A stretch of 64,000 nucleotides of DNA from Nothopassalora personata (lineage: Eukaryota > Ascomycota > Dothideomycetes > Mycosphaerellales > Mycosphaerellaceae): positions 1,302,001 to 1,366,000 of the forward strand of contig CM066289.1 in the NCBI GenBank assembly GCA_033816765.1. Direction: 5' to 3'. The notes beneath the pieces were generated by a model that was given only the letters and a program-made list of their open reading frames with translations, was not told the DNA's origin and did no database searches. A program made the position numbers and the translations under genes. Positions 1 to 11,432 of the stretch are shown piece by piece. The first letter of the stretch is position 1, and each line of letters opens with the position of its first letter.

Positions 1-310
1 TGGTTGAAGCAATGTCGATGGTCGGTCGTGGCTGGGTGGGTGTTTCTTGTGTCGGTGTTGAGATGTCTTCGTTGGTGGGAGTGTCTGCACGGGTCGTCTC
101 CGCGATATGCAGCGTCGGTGGATTCTCCTTGGGCGTTGCATCATGTGCTGACTGTTCGTCTTCATGCACGATAGGAGTCTGGGGCGCGTCCTCCTGCTGG
201 GCAATCGCCATGTCGGCCAACGTCTGGTCTACCACGGCTGCAAAAGGGTCTGAGCCAACAGGCCCCTGGAATAATGGGTATCGTATCGAAATACCTCCTC
301 CTACGACCAT
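1..310 (-). CDS. N-terminal part of an unknown protein, cut by the window edge
   Basis: On the minus strand an ATG at 310-308 opens a frame that stays open for about 103 codons to the left edge, and an in-frame TGA lies just upstream of it. The product begins MVVGGGISIRYPLFQGPVGS and then becomes rich in Pro, Thr, Asp and Glu, as expected of a disordered region. I recognise no family. The C-terminal part lies outside the window. An intron just upstream of this ATG cannot be excluded, in which case the ATG would be internal. Confidence 0.4.
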   Translation of the reverse strand, partial: MVVGGGISIRYPLFQGPVGSDPFAAVVDQTLADMAIAQQEDAPQTPIVHEDEQSAHDATPKENPPTLHIAETTRADTPTNEDISTPTQETPTQPRPTIDIAST

Positions 311-937
311 CACATGCACACCGTCTCTCCCTCAGTTCGATGCAAAGGAATAAATACAAGTACAGCATTAACGGGCGTGCGGGTCGGGTTTGCGCGCGGT
401 CGAAAGAGTGAAGACCGGACACAGAGCCGAGATGCAGTTGCCTGCACTTCTTCATGAAACGGCGAAGAAATCGCGAGCACCCGCCGCCGGGATAACGACG
501 CACGACCCCTGGGAAGTTTATAACGCGACTAAGGCACGCTTGCGGGAGAGGGAAATCCACACCACCAACACACCACCAACACACCACCAACCACACGCGT
601 CACAAGCTGACCAGCGTGTGTGCAAGTACCGTGGCCCCACAGACAGTCACAAGTGATACGAAAGATGCAATGCAACATGACGTACCGCGTATCACGAACG
701 TTGAAATGCGCCGTGCTCTTCAGGAACACCCGAAGCATCACGACAGTATCGCTCCATCAGGCTAAATGCATACAATTCTCAAGAGCCCCGCCTGTACAAC
801 GTCACGGGCCAAGACCAAGGTAAAGTATCGTGTTCTCTCGCTATATGTCTTCATGCTCCCTCAAGTTCCGACGGAAGGCCATTCTGCCAAGACCGATCAC
901 AGCAAAAATGAGGCTTCACCACTTCAAATAGCATCGC
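311..937. other. Intergenic region, nothing recognised
   Basis: This stretch lies upstream of the left-edge gene and of the pseudogene that follows. It contains several CACCACCAAC-type direct repeats around 560-595. I see no convincing coding exon or RNA gene. The last part, from about 790, may include unrecognisable remains of the adjacent pseudogene. Confidence 0.4.
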
Positions 938-1383
938 CTTGGCGTCGAAGCTGGCACAGAATACGGCACAGCGGGAGCCACTCCAGTCTCCGCCGAAGGC
1001 TCCTACCTCGTCCAGTCCGCCAACGGGGAAATTCCAATACATCCACGCCGATCAGCTGGAAGTATCACCAGACGGCAAGATCTTCTACTTCTCACCAGCC
1101 AACGGCGGACTCTGGAGGTTGGCGACTAAGTGGCAGGAACAGGCGTTCTACAACGCCAGAGGATCATCTCTGTGGCAACGAATGGGACGAAGTCGCTCCT
1201 GGCGCAGGATCCGAGGTTGTTGTGGATTGATGCGATGTGGATTGAGGGGACAAATTATGGATGCCGGCTGCGCAGCTGAATCGTGGAACGCCGTTTGGAA
1301 ATGGGCACGTGAATATCACGAAGCCGCTGAATGTCTATACGATTGATGTTGGGCTGGGGCCGTTGGTCATAGATCATGCGTAG
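938..1383 (+). pseudogene. Decayed major royal jelly protein/yellow-like gene, C-terminal half
   Basis: Three plus-strand frames must be joined to read a coherent protein. About 945-1030 gives YGTAGATPVSAEGSYLVQSA; about 1030-1155 gives YIHADQLEVSPDGKIFYF; about 1162-1250 gives LLAQDPRLLWIDAMW; about 1251-1383 gives MPAAQLNRGTPFGNG and ends IDVGLGPLVIDHA before a TAG. In this order these blocks resemble the C-terminal half of fungal MRJP/yellow-like beta-propeller proteins, which are usually around 400 residues. At least three frame shifts separate them and no N-terminal half or signal peptide is readable upstream, so the gene looks dead. The family call is from memory of its motifs. The frame breaks are directly visible. 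Confidence 0.7.
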
Positions 1384-2080
1384 GCTGTATAGTGGTATTC
1401 TGCTCGTGCTAACCTGCCATTACGCTGGCTTATAAGCGGACCGTGTTCATGGTTAAAAAGCGTGGAGGTTGTGTGACTCTATGAGGCAGACGCGGGTAGT
1501 GCCGAGATGAGCATGTGAAGACGCAGGGATCTGGAGACTCTGGTTGGAGGCTGCGTCTGCCTTGTCAACTACAGTGTCTTCTGAACTACTCGAGGCTTCT
1601 TTCTCAGGCTTGGCTATGTAGTCGAAGAGCTGGACAATGCTGCACTCGAACACGGGGTCAATCTTGAGCTTGGGTCCCTCAGTGGAGCCAGTCTCATACT
1701 ACTCGAAAGGCAGAATGAATGGTACAATCCCCATACATCAGGTTCCAAGTAAGCTCACTTTGGAGTTGACGATATCGGCTGGCCATGCTTGGAATAGCAC
1801 GAGTCAGAAGATGCGCTCAAGGCGGCACGAAACAATGGATCGTTTTCATAGCACGATGAGCTTGCTTCATGCGACGTATCACTTGGTGGCAAATAGCTAG
1901 CTCAACCTTCTGATTCTACGAGCCACAGGTATCACACTCGTGAAGAAGATATTCAACTCGACGTTTCATCTCCTCGTTCATACTAAATTATATTGGAATG
2001 CTCAGACTCTGTTCGTCAGAGGAGCTACACCCTAAACGAAGCGCTAAAGCGCAGCATCAGACACCAGTATTCTCCTGCTT
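1384..2080. other. Intergenic region with a minus-strand open stretch of unknown nature
   Basis: Minus-strand frames between about 1987 and 1453 show short open pieces with protein-like composition, for example VFECSIVQLFDYIAKPEKEA near 1640-1580. Stops separate them and I recognise no family. They could be another gene relic. No promoter or RNA gene is evident. Confidence 0.3.
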
Positions 2081-5009
2081 TTAGGCCCGCACTGTCTGTA
2101 ATGGTGCCATCTCATGGGGATACATCAATCCTCTTAACCACACTCCGTTGGCAGTGCCAGCACATTTCGCTTTCGCAAGCTTGTGCGCAGAGAAACCCTT
2201 GTTCGGTAAGAGACTCTTCAGCCGCGGGATATTCTCCGTCGTGCAATGCACCGGCGATTCCTTCCCCTCACTGATCTGTAGCGGGTAGACAAGCGCGAGC
2301 ATGAGGACCGTAGACGAGAGCGGTGCTGCGGAGAGTGTTGCGGTAAGAAGTAGGATGCCGGCCAGTATCGCGATGCAGCGGGCGGCCTTCGACTCTGAAC
2401 CTTCGCCTTCGCCAGCGTGGCTGGGGCCAGGGTTGCAGAGACGGTAGATCGTTGCGACGTCTTGCGCATGATCCACGAAATCGTGGTTCGCGCCGGCGAT
2501 TCTGACGTCGTGGCGATCGTTGACGCCATGTGGGTATGAGTGTTCGTCCGTTCTGCCGTGGTGATCCCGGTAGCGGAAGTGGTCACTTAGACGTTCTTCG
2601 TGCACTGTGCTGGCAACCGAGGCATTGTTGACAGCTGCGGACTTCTTAAAGGTGGTGGCCGGACCTGCTTGCGCTTGCGCCACAGTTGGTGTCTCTGAGT
2701 TGTGGTGCTGGTCCACGGCACCATTGAAGTCGTACATGGTCGGATCGCTGGTGTGAGTGCGAATTGGCTTCAGGGTAGTAGTCGTGGAAGGTGATGCTTC
2801 CGTCTCTTGCAGCCGCAGGTACGCACCGCCGTTGGCTGAAGAGCTTGGCCCATTCTTGAATTTGTAGCCGGTTTCGCTCGATGATACAGCGCTCTCCAGA
2901 CTGCCTTGTCCAGGAGATGCTGTATGTGCGGTAGGTCTCGATGAGAGAGGAGCGCTCGCGTTGCGTTCCACTAGGCGATGCAGATTCGAGGTCACGCGTT
3001 TACGAGCCATGTATAGCTCCGCAGATGAGTCTGCACTTGGTGGCAGACCTTCGCCTAGTGATGGTACAGTTAGGCACTGTGGGGTCTTGGCTGTCAGGCT
3101 TGCTGCCCTACGTCCTGCAGGTGATACCACCTGCTCTGGCCTTCCTTCTGAGCGTTCAGATCTATGAGATCTGTCCGATACTGACACGGAGGTAGATGTC
3201 AGTGTCGGCTCGATGCCACCTCTGCCTATGCCGCCAATCAGTGCTCGGGATTGCAGTATTTGTGACTGCTTCGCGTTGAAGTTCGCACGTGGATTCGCAG
3301 CGACGTTGCGACCATCAACCTGGGCATGCGTCTCTCGTCTCTCGTCCAATGCGTGATTCTCCTCCAAGCGCTGTGGCTCCAGGCGAGCAGGCGTACGAGC
3401 TTCAGCTGCTTCTCGCAGGTTGCTCTCGAGATACGCTGCGCCATCGAAGGTTCCAGACGATGGTCTCGATCGCCTATACGTGGCTTTGTCGGTCAGATCA
3501 GCACTTGAGTGATGCAACGCGCTCACAGCCAGTGAGGCTTGCCGAAGTGATACTGAGTCTAGCGCAGGTTTCCGGCTTGATGTGCTCGCGGACGCCCCTA
3601 CTGCCTTCGCAGTTCCGGTCAGTCTCAGTACCGTCTGAGGTAGCGTCGGAGGTCGTCTCGTCTGCTGCGGCCCGCCTATATTGCCGTCAAGGGCAGAAAG
3701 TCCTCCGCATTCTACATTGTGTACGTGGGCGGTTTGCGTAGGAACAGGCTGTTCAGGCTGCCCAGTCCTAAGATGCTCCCAAATCATCCCGTCTCCATGT
3801 ATTTCACCTTCATTTTGTAAGAATTGTTGGTTCTTCAGTAGGTCCCCTTGTCGTGCGTAGCCGCCTGCCGAAAAACGTTCGTCTGAGGATGCATATAGTA
3901 GATCAGGTGATTCACTACCACCTATACTACCACCGTGACCACCACGACCGCCATTGTGGATGCGATCTTCTGGCGTGGTCCGATCTACCGTGGTGACGAG
4001 ATCAAAGTCTCCTGTCGCAGGAAGTGATGGGAAAAGGAGAGTTGCATCGTCGTGATGGGGTTGCAGAGGCGACACATCGGGTGTGAAAAGTTTAGATCCG
4101 TACTTTTGAAAGTTAGCACTTGGTTCATACTCGGCTGAGTGTGTCTCCGCAGCGCACTTTCGACAGCCAGCGAAAAATCCTTACCTGTTGTTGATCAAAG
4201 TTGACGAATTCCTCTATGTTCACCTCGGCCATAGGGTCTTCAAACATGTTGAAATCTTCCCATGGTCCGAAAGTTGCTGGGTCGAAGTTGAACTCATCCA
4301 CGGAGAACGAGTCATCAATCCAGGCCAGCTGTTGTGCCACAGGAGGAGCTGACTTTGAGCTCTTCAAAACCGACTTGGTTACCTTAGCTCCAAACTTGTT
4401 GCTCGGGACGGTCTCCATCTCGGTCTGGTTATGAGGGCACTTTCGCTTACGCTTGGCACACTTGTCGCATGCCTTGACAATTCTTCGCTTCCGGTACTCG
4501 ATCTTCTCGGCCTCGGTCATCTTTCGGCGGACTCGCTGCCTTGGCTGCACAGAAGTGGATAAACTGAAGACACCAGTCATTGCGTCGAGCGAAGGTGGGC
4601 TTGGCTGGCTCGAGGTCGCTGTCGAAGCTTGCCGTGTCAACGGAGCTGGAGAAATTGTGGAAGACGCTGGAGTCGCAAAATTAAGAGTCTCGGGGCTACT
4701 CAAAAGAGAAGTAGACCCTGAAGACATAGATGGCCACGTTGTTGGCATGGTGTCCATTGTCATGGCTGGAGAAGGCTGATGACTCCGGTCGTCTTGACGC
4801 TCCTCGAGTAGGAAAGCAATAACAGCCTCTCGCATCCGCTCAGAATGGCTCTTAACGAGTGGAAAGGCCATTCGCAGGGCGTCGAAGAGCTCGTCGGAGC
4901 CCTTGGGAGGGAAGAAAAGCAAAGGTGAGCTTGGATCGAATGTTTCTCCAGGTGGAGTGTCGCGGTAGACCACGTAGGTTGGAACTTCAGTCATGGGTGG
5001 AATGGCCAT
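2081..5009 (-). CDS. Regulator-like protein with a partial Zn2Cys6 motif and hydrophobic C-terminus
   Basis: Two exons, 4185-5009 and 2081-4102, join across an 82 bp intron (donor GTAAGG, branch GCTAAC, acceptor AAAG) and give about 948 residues. The start at 5009 is the first in-frame ATG after an upstream stop. Residues about 1-60 contain FFPPKGSDELFDALRMAFP, followed by a Ser/Pro/Thr-rich stretch. At about 190-205 the basic motif KACDKCAKRKRKC gives only the first three cysteines of a fungal Zn2Cys6 cluster; the second half is absent. The long second exon is Ser-rich and disordered. Near the C-terminus AILAGILLLTATLSA and STVLMLALVYPLQI form one or two hydrophobic segments followed by a polar tail. 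The 5' leader has its own likely intron (about 5204-5266) and a short upstream ORF. A DNA-binding role is inferred from the basic half-cluster, and membrane attachment is inferred from the tail. Confidence 0.75.
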
Positions 5010-6298
5010 TGAAAGTGATGTGATGTGGCAGATGTGCTGCTTGCACGATGGAGCCGTTGCGATTGTATAGATCTTGCTTGTCTTGAAGTCGAGGCGACCG
5101 GCGTGAACGTGACTCTCAGCGGTTATGGGTGAAAAGCTGAGAACGTCCTTAGTCGCCACTGTGCTTGTTGGCTACAGACAACGTCGCGGAACTCGTGGTG
5201 CTCAGCTAGAGTGAATAAAGAGAAAGAAAGTTAGCAGGACGAGAAGCGGCATTGAAGTCTTACTCACATTGTGACATTCACTACTCTGCTGGCGGAGACA
5301 TAGCACCTGAAAGAGACACCGCATCCTCAGCCACAGCAGCTAGGAAGCTACGCATGTTTTGATTGGATGGGGTGGGTCAGAGAGGTCAGTTCGATGCGAC
5401 GATGGCTCAGGCCGAGATCCTGCGACCGAAGAGTCATCGCATATACATACGACCCATTATCAGTCTCGTCCAGCAGGGGTGAAAGTCCACCTTGCATGAT
5501 TGGAGACAATGGAGAGGAAGAGGAAAGCATTCAGGGTCGTCGTCGTATTCGAGTATTCGAGATGAGAACCGCGGCAGTGGAGCCTCAGGCAATGCGACGG
5601 TGATGCTGATCGGAGTTGAAGTCACAGCATGCTTACCAACATTACCGGTACATGGTCTGCCACCGTGCCACCTGCATTGCATGCACCTGCACCTTCATGA
5701 GGGAGTCATCGAACGTTGCTACTGTGATGTGCAATGTGTAAACTCGAATACACTGCGCATGGCATTGTAGATCCCCACAGTCGGGCTCTTCCGAGAGGCA
5801 TCATCGCCCTTTCCCCGTGCTATCATCATCAATCGAAGAAAGTGCAGTCATTAGCAGCACAGCCTTGTTCATTCCTTCTCCCTCTGCCGCAATCCCTTCA
5901 CGTGCTCCAGTAAAAAGACCTGCCCTAAGCGCTGCACTCGGGCGGGACAATCTGGGCGCCTGCATCTATCCAATCAAGCTTGATGAGGCACGACAGCTCG
6001 TATAAGCTGATCTTGACATCACGGCCAAGATCAGCTTACATGAGCTGATGGGGAGGTAAAGCGCAGTCTTTTGCTGTATTCTGTTTTCGTTGCTCTTGTC
6101 TTGTCGTTGTGCCTCTCTACAGCTTTGCATCATCGAAAGGCAGCTGGCTGCCCACGCGTCGTAGCTCATACAGCTGGAAGTAATAGGTAGAAACAGGAAG
6201 ATCTACAAAAGGACCGCAGTGCCAACATCAGGAAAGAAGGTCGAAAAGCGGCGACGGAACGAACAGTCCAAACAGCGGGCAAGAGCAGTTCAGGCTTG
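5010..6298. other. Divergent promoter region
   Basis: This region separates the minus-strand half-zinc-cluster gene from the plus-strand AIM24 gene. It holds the 5' leader of the former: minus-strand GTGAGT near 5266, a GCTAAC branch, and CTCTAG near 5204, plus an upstream ORF of about 30 codons. A near-perfect 14-16 bp inverted repeat, AAGCTGATCTTG...AAGATCAGCTT, lies at about 6004-6038. No other gene is supported. Confidence 0.4.
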
Positions 6299-7575
6299 AT
6301 GGCTTCTCAGCAGGGACAGTACTTTCCACGTAAGTAGGAACCTGCTCAAATCATTGAATCATCCCTAACAAAGTTGCAGCACCTCCTCCTGGTGGAGGCA
6401 ATCAAGGTATGATTGTACACTCCTGTGCCGCATGCATTTGAAACGCAGGCTTAGCCGTCGCCTAGACGGGCAGCCGCAGTTTACTCCTCCTCCTACCAAC
6501 AACCAGACCTACTTCGCTCCTCCACCTCCTCAACCCCAACAGACCCAGCCGCAGCAGCAATTCGCTCCCCCACCTACTTTCGCACCTCCACCGAGCGTCT
6601 CTCCGATATCCCCCGAACAAAACACAGCCAGCAATCCTCCGGCACAGGAAGGGAAGTCGGTCCCATTCTACCCAGGACCTCCCGCCGAGTCCAACGTATC
6701 CGAGAAACAGAAAGAGCGGGTAGAGTCTAGCGAGGTGCTAGCAAGCCCACGACAGGCTACTTTCAATGCCAATCGACAATCCAGCATGCCGGGTGGTGCA
6801 CCTCCGCCAGGCCACTTCACCGGAGCACAAGCGACGGTAGACGATGTTGGGACCTTCAATGGCGGTTCCTACCGAATCAGCCATCGCGACAGCAACACCA
6901 TAGTCACAATCCAGCTGGCAATGGGCTGCCCGCTTACGGTGAAGCCAGGTGCCATGATCGCTATGTCTCCGACCATAACAGTGAAGGGTGACTTCAAGTT
7001 CAGCATGAAGAAGTTGATCGCAAGGGGTCAGATGTCGCACAGCTTGTTCACTGGTCCTGGGGAGCTGTTATTGGCGCCGTCGGCATTGGGTGATATCACC
7101 AACATCCGCCTGACGGGCAGCGAGCATTGGAACGTCGGAAAGGACGCCTTCTTGGCAGCAACCCAGGGTGTGACCAAAGACTACGTCAGCCAGAACTTGA
7201 GCAAGGCGATCTTCTCCGGCGAGGGCTTGTTCGTCTACAAGCTCGCTGGTGTTGGAATCTGCTGGATTCAGAGTATGGGCGCCATTATCCGGAAAGACGT
7301 ATGTTTTGGTGTCCAAAGTAGATCTTTCCTTGAGAAGTGCTGACCTGGTGTAGCTCCGCGAGAACGAGAAATACATCGTCGACAACGGCCACCTGGTAGC
7401 ATGGAACTGCAACTATACTCTCGAGCGATTGGCGAGTGGTGGCATAGTAAGCAACTTTGCGGCTGGGGAAGGCCTCGTTTGCAAATTTCAAGGTCCTGGC
7501 ACCGTCTTCCTTCAGACGAGGAATCCTGTGCAGTTTGCCGCGTATATGGCAGCGCATGGCGCCGGGGCTGCCTAG
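6299..7575 (+). CDS. AIM24-family protein
   Basis: Four exons, 6299-6329, 6380-6406, 6466-7298 and 7354-7575, give 370 residues with all phases matching. The N-terminal 140 residues are low-complexity Pro/Gln-rich (repeated FAPPP and QPQQ). Residues about 145-365 form the AIM24 (formerly DUF124) domain, a beta-rich fold resembling the tryptophan RNA-binding attenuation protein. Its motifs include [34 protein letters not shown] and [10 protein letters not shown]. In yeast the named member is linked to mitochondrial organisation; short Pro/Gln-rich fungal paralogues like this lack an obvious targeting peptide and their role is not settled. The third exon begins at the acceptor ending in CCTAG, because the nearer AG at about 6449 would lead straight into a stop. 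The family call is firm; the cellular role is uncertain. Confidence 0.9.
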
Positions 7576-8012
7576 CAGGGAAATGTGATACGTGTGTCTG
7601 GGCGAAGGTCGGGAATTGTTAGTAAGGATACCCTATTCATCCATGTATGCGCATTTGACTTTTTTCAAACAACCCAAGATATGATAGGACAGGTGGCCGT
7701 CGTTTCGGAGGCTCGCTCATCTCTTCAGTGCGCTGACGATCAGGATTTTGTGCTGTTCGAGAAGTACGAAGCGCGAACCCGCTTCGAGGGCACCAACGTA
7801 GTGGGCGGCGCCGGCGGTCGTTTATGACTGTTGACCTTGCTATCGTCTTTTGCAATCGTCTCTGAACATGACCCTCGGTCGTGCTCGAAGCTGGGTGTCC
7901 ATGCTCCGTGCTTTGTTCTTAAATTTATCTTAAATTTATTGCAGCTTTGCTACATCGCCCCGCGGCAAGTCAAACGCACGCTCTAAAGCAGCAAATCTTA
8001 TCGAGTGGACAG
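7576..8012. other. Intergenic region
   Basis: This is the 3' region of the AIM24 gene and upstream region of the next small gene. An AT-rich direct repeat, CTTAAATTTAT twice, sits at about 7918-7940. Nothing else is recognised. Confidence 0.35.
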
Positions 8013-8322
8013 ATGGCGCTGATAGCGGCGACTCGAGTCGCAGCATCGAAACGCGTCAAGTTCCTGGACAAACTCCCGGCAGAGCTACGCAACGAGATCC
8101 ATGAGCTAGTGCATCAGGAAACATACGAGAAGGTTAATTTACTGAGTACACAAGCGCCAGGTAAGTGTCAGGTGGGAGGCGTCGCCCGCGTCGACCCTTC
8201 TGCTGTCTCTGTTGGAGCATGAGCTGCTGAGGCAGTGCCACCTCCGTATGGATATCAGCTAAATATTTTGTCCTTGGGTAGGCAAGTCACTGCTCTTCGT
8301 TCGCCGCCAGAGTTACAACTAG
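8013..8322 (+). CDS. Short F-box-like protein, possibly truncated
   Basis: Exon 8013-8160 encodes an N-terminus with VKFLDKLPAELRNEIHELV, the pattern found at the start of many fungal F-box-like proteins (a LPxELRNxIYELV helix). A good donor GTAAGT follows at 8161. A branch-like CAGCTAAAT and the acceptor GGGTAG lead to a second exon, 8282-8322, that stops after 13 codons. The product would have only about 62 residues, whereas relatives usually run to 200-400 with a decayed or divergent substrate-binding part. Either the second exon is mispredicted or the gene is a truncated relic. An in-frame ATG at 8013 was preferred over an alternative GTG/ATG context at 7947. Confidence 0.4.
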
Positions 8323-9064
8323 GGCCATCAAGCCTACGCCTCGGATGAGATTCATACATGAGGGTTCGTCGAGAAGATGATCAGCATATCAGAAGTGCAT
8401 AGCAGATGGACTAGATTTGCGACTCGAGCCGAGCTGGAAGCAGAGTACGCGCGAGCGGGACCTAGAGTGTCGCTATTCTATCGGCTATTCCACTTCGTAA
8501 ATATATACAGCTGAGGAACATGAGTAGTGGTTGAGGAAAAGTGGTGGCTTGGCCCGCAGATTCAGACCAGATGATCGAGCAATGAGTAAAGATGCTAGCA
8601 GCTCTTGGAGTTAAGATCAGCAGCAGCACGAAATCACTATACAGCTCAAGGCGCCTCATTCTGCTATACTGTGGCTGATGGTTTGCTGTAGCGCACCCTC
8701 TACACGAGCTCACCTGACCAAACCGGTTTGACGATACTACCGAGTAACTTAAGCGATATCATACAGTCTAGTCGAAATACAGCGTTGCACGTCGACGAAC
8801 CTTGTGAAAAAAGAAGTCAATGGAGAACACTGCGCTATTCACCACTTGGTGAATGAACCGTACAGGCAAGGCCATTCACTGAATAACGCTACGCATTCAA
8901 GACATAGTGTCGGAACAAAGCAGAAACACACGCAAACAAGAGACAAAGTTCCTGTCCTTTGGTAAGTGATAAACACACGAAACTCGTTCCTCTCTGCAGA
9001 AGTCGATCAACCTCTCCACTCAAGCTAAAGAAAAGCACAGCTCACAAAGCAGATCGATAACATC
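8323..9064. other. Intergenic region
   Basis: The upstream region of the RING gene. It includes the imperfect palindrome-like stretch TTCACCACTTGGTGAATGAA near 8838-8857. No exon, tRNA or repeat family is recognised here. Confidence 0.35.
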
Positions 9065-9700
9065 ATGCCGACCATCGACGATTACATTCGAGATCTCACA
9101 TGCCCTGACCAGCCGGTTACGGACGGCGTCACTTGCTCAATCTGTCACGAGCCATTCACCGATCCAGTGCAGCTACCATGTGAAGGTGAGCACATCTTCT
9201 GTCGCCACTGCATCCAAGAGTGGCTCGAGGATGCAAACACCTGTCCTCTCGATAGGAATGTCCTCGTCGAATATGATGACGACGACGCCGCCAGTAATAG
9301 CACGCCGAACATACACGAGCCTGAAGAGATTGACGCAATCCCGGAGTATCTCAGTCGGGTCATGAACGAGCACATCATACCGATCGCTCTGAGGGTAGCG
9401 TACTGCCAAGGGATTCATTCACTGACGGAGCCCGACGACTTGAGTGACAGGCTGCATGTCGCTCTGGACGACTTGCGGGTTATTATCGACCCCAGCAGCT
9501 TCCACATCAGGCATATCGAGGTACAAATTAGGTCCCTCATGGCCGTCGATGCGGCGGTCGATGAAGCACGTGGTCTCGTCCACACGGCACCCTCGAGTCA
9601 TCGTGGCTATCAGCGAATACGAGAAGGACTGGCTGATGTCAAGATCAGAATCGCAATCGCACGTGAAGTAGCCCGCAATGTGATAGAGTCTGGAGAGTGA
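9065..9700 (+). CDS. Small RING-finger protein (putative E3 ubiquitin ligase)
   Basis: A single exon of 211 residues. The RING motif is near the N-terminus: C24, C27, C39, H43, C46, C49, C60 and then D63 in CPLDR. The eighth zinc ligand is therefore an aspartate rather than cysteine, as in the Rbx1/Apc11 type of RING. Residues 70-95 are acidic, and the rest is predicted helical with no recognised domain. RING proteins of this size usually bring ubiquitin-loaded E2 enzymes to substrates, so an E3 role is inferred. The start is the first ATG after an A-rich leader. No transmembrane segment is seen. Confidence 0.8.
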   Translation: MPTIDDYIRDLTCPDQPVTDGVTCSICHEPFTDPVQLPCEGEHIFCRHCIQEWLEDANTCPLDRNVLVEYDDDDAASNSTPNIHEPEEIDAIPEYLSRVMNEHIIPIALRVAYCQGIHSLTEPDDLSDRLHVALDDLRVIIDPSSFHIRHIEVQIRSLMAVDAAVDEARGLVHTAPSSHRGYQRIREGLADVKIRIAIAREVARNVIESGE

Positions 9701-10683
9701 GGCGTTGTTGGGGAGTCATGTTGGCTTTCAGATGGAGGCGGTTCGAAGTCGGCTTGGAGCATTGCCCTTGTGTCTATAGCCATCCATCATCAAAGCAGCA
9801 AGAGAGTCTTCGTTTGTCAGCAAGAGATCAAGGTCTTATCTCTGTGGCCATGATAGATCCCTTTGCCGAAATGTCCAGATTGTCAAATGTGGACTGATGG
9901 TGCGACTGGGTCATGGTTTCTTCAGGGCCTCGAGCGCCGCTCAAGATAATCTTTGCCGTCAGACGTGGGATGCTGTTCAGAATATCGTACAGGCCATTGT
10001 AGACTGGTTCATCGGCTCTGTGTATGCTACTCCACAGACAGCCGCTGACGACGTGGCGAAGATGGAAGGCTTGATCGACGCGACCCTTGTCGTTGTTGAG
10101 CAGGATCGCTTCTCGATGTAGAGCAGCACCTACTGGATGATGGCAAGGAGGCTGGCTGAGGCTGAGATATGCTCATGGAAGTGGCCACACCTCTGACTGA
10201 TGGGCAAGTACCACCGGACAAGAAGTCAGAGAATGAAGAGTAGTGCATTCGATGGCCGTTGGTTGTGCTAGCTTTCGGGATTCAGGCGTTGATCTCTGCT
10301 TGATTTTGGACACTGCCCATAGATTCGAATCTGGCAATAGTTGCTGACACAATGTTATCTTTGCTCTGTATTCTGTTTCTTACCAACACACTTTCACATG
10401 TCGTTTGTCTGCTCTGCTTGGCACCTGCCGTTTCACGACTTCGGCAAGTCGGGCCGAGTCTCGGCATGCATGCACCTGCGCTTCCCTCCTTCCCTCATTC
10501 CCGGCCATCCCTGCCACCTGCCCTGCCTGCCTGCCTACATTCTGTTCCAAGCACTGTGCTTCCTGTGTCACCTCAAATGAGGAGATTTCTGCTACCACAC
10601 TTGACGAGAACACAGCCAACGAACAAACACTTCTCAGCCGCAAAATCAGCAATTAGACCTTCGAGCAGTCACCATCCGCCAAC
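9701..10683. other. Intergenic region, possible gene remnant
   Basis: A plus-strand frame at about 9897-10121 encodes TWDAVQNIVQAIVDWFIGSV and looks protein-like, but has no recognisable family and no supporting splice signals. The 3' part is the CT-rich leader of the glutathione S-transferase gene. Confidence 0.3.
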
Positions 10684-11432
10684 ATGGTCAAGCTTCGCCT
10701 GTGGATCTCACCTGGAGCATGTTCGTTGGCACCCCATGCCGCCCTCAAATACTCGAGGTTGGACTTCGAGCTGATGGTCGTTGACATCACCAAGCCACCA
10801 TACGGCTTCCCTGCAAAGTATCGGAACATCAACCCCAAGAAGCGGATCCCGATTCTGGAGTACGACGACCAGATCATCACCGAGACCACTGCTATCATGA
10901 CGGCAACGTCCCAACTAGCTCCAGACAAGCACCTGTTTGGCAAGACCAATCTGGAGGTTGTACGCACTTACGAGTGGCTCAATTGGCTGTCCGGTACCGT
11001 TCACGAACGTGGACTGGGTGCTCTGTTCAGCCCTCAATGGTAAGGTCCCATAAGCGAAGACCCACAAGCCAGTCACTGACATCGCACAGGTACTCTGACA
11101 ATGCGAAAGCTCAGGAGAGCATCAGTAAGAAGGCTAGAGACTGGGTCGAGCACTGCTTCGAATTGATTGAAGACCGGCTCGCATTCTCCAGGACAATTTA
11201 CGCCTCTGGTGACACCTTCACAGTCGCCGACATCTTCCTTTGGGTCATTTATAGATGGGGATATCTCCTCAAGATCGACATGGATCAGAAATATCCGAAC
11301 TGGACTGGTCTTGTGGCCAAAGTGGTTGCGAGAGATGCTGTCAAAGCTGTTGTCGAGAAGGAGGGCATACCGCTCATTCAAGATGACCGAGCTCCACCCG
11401 AAGAGGGGACCATGCGTGACAGGGGCTTCTGA
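10684..11432 (+). CDS. Glutathione S-transferase-like protein
   Basis: Two exons, 10684-11039 and 11090-11432, separated by a 50 bp intron with a CTGAC branch, give 232 residues. The N-terminal half is thioredoxin-like: MVKLRLWISPGACSLAPHAA leads to the cis-proline-type motif NPKKRIPILEYDD and the glutathione-binding ETTAI (the canonical residue is ES). The C-terminal half is the all-helical GST domain, with GDTFTVADIFLWVIYRWG. The length and the SPGACSLAPH start fit bacterial-type/beta-like GSTs, in which the active-site region is Ser/Cys. Conjugation or glutathione-dependent reduction of xenobiotics is inferred from the family. Substrate is unknown. Confidence 0.88.

Noticed and set aside
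1453..1990. Minus-strand fragments as a named gene relic
   Set aside because: Several open pieces exist but I could not assign any family or a consistent join, so it is only mentioned as unexplained sequence.
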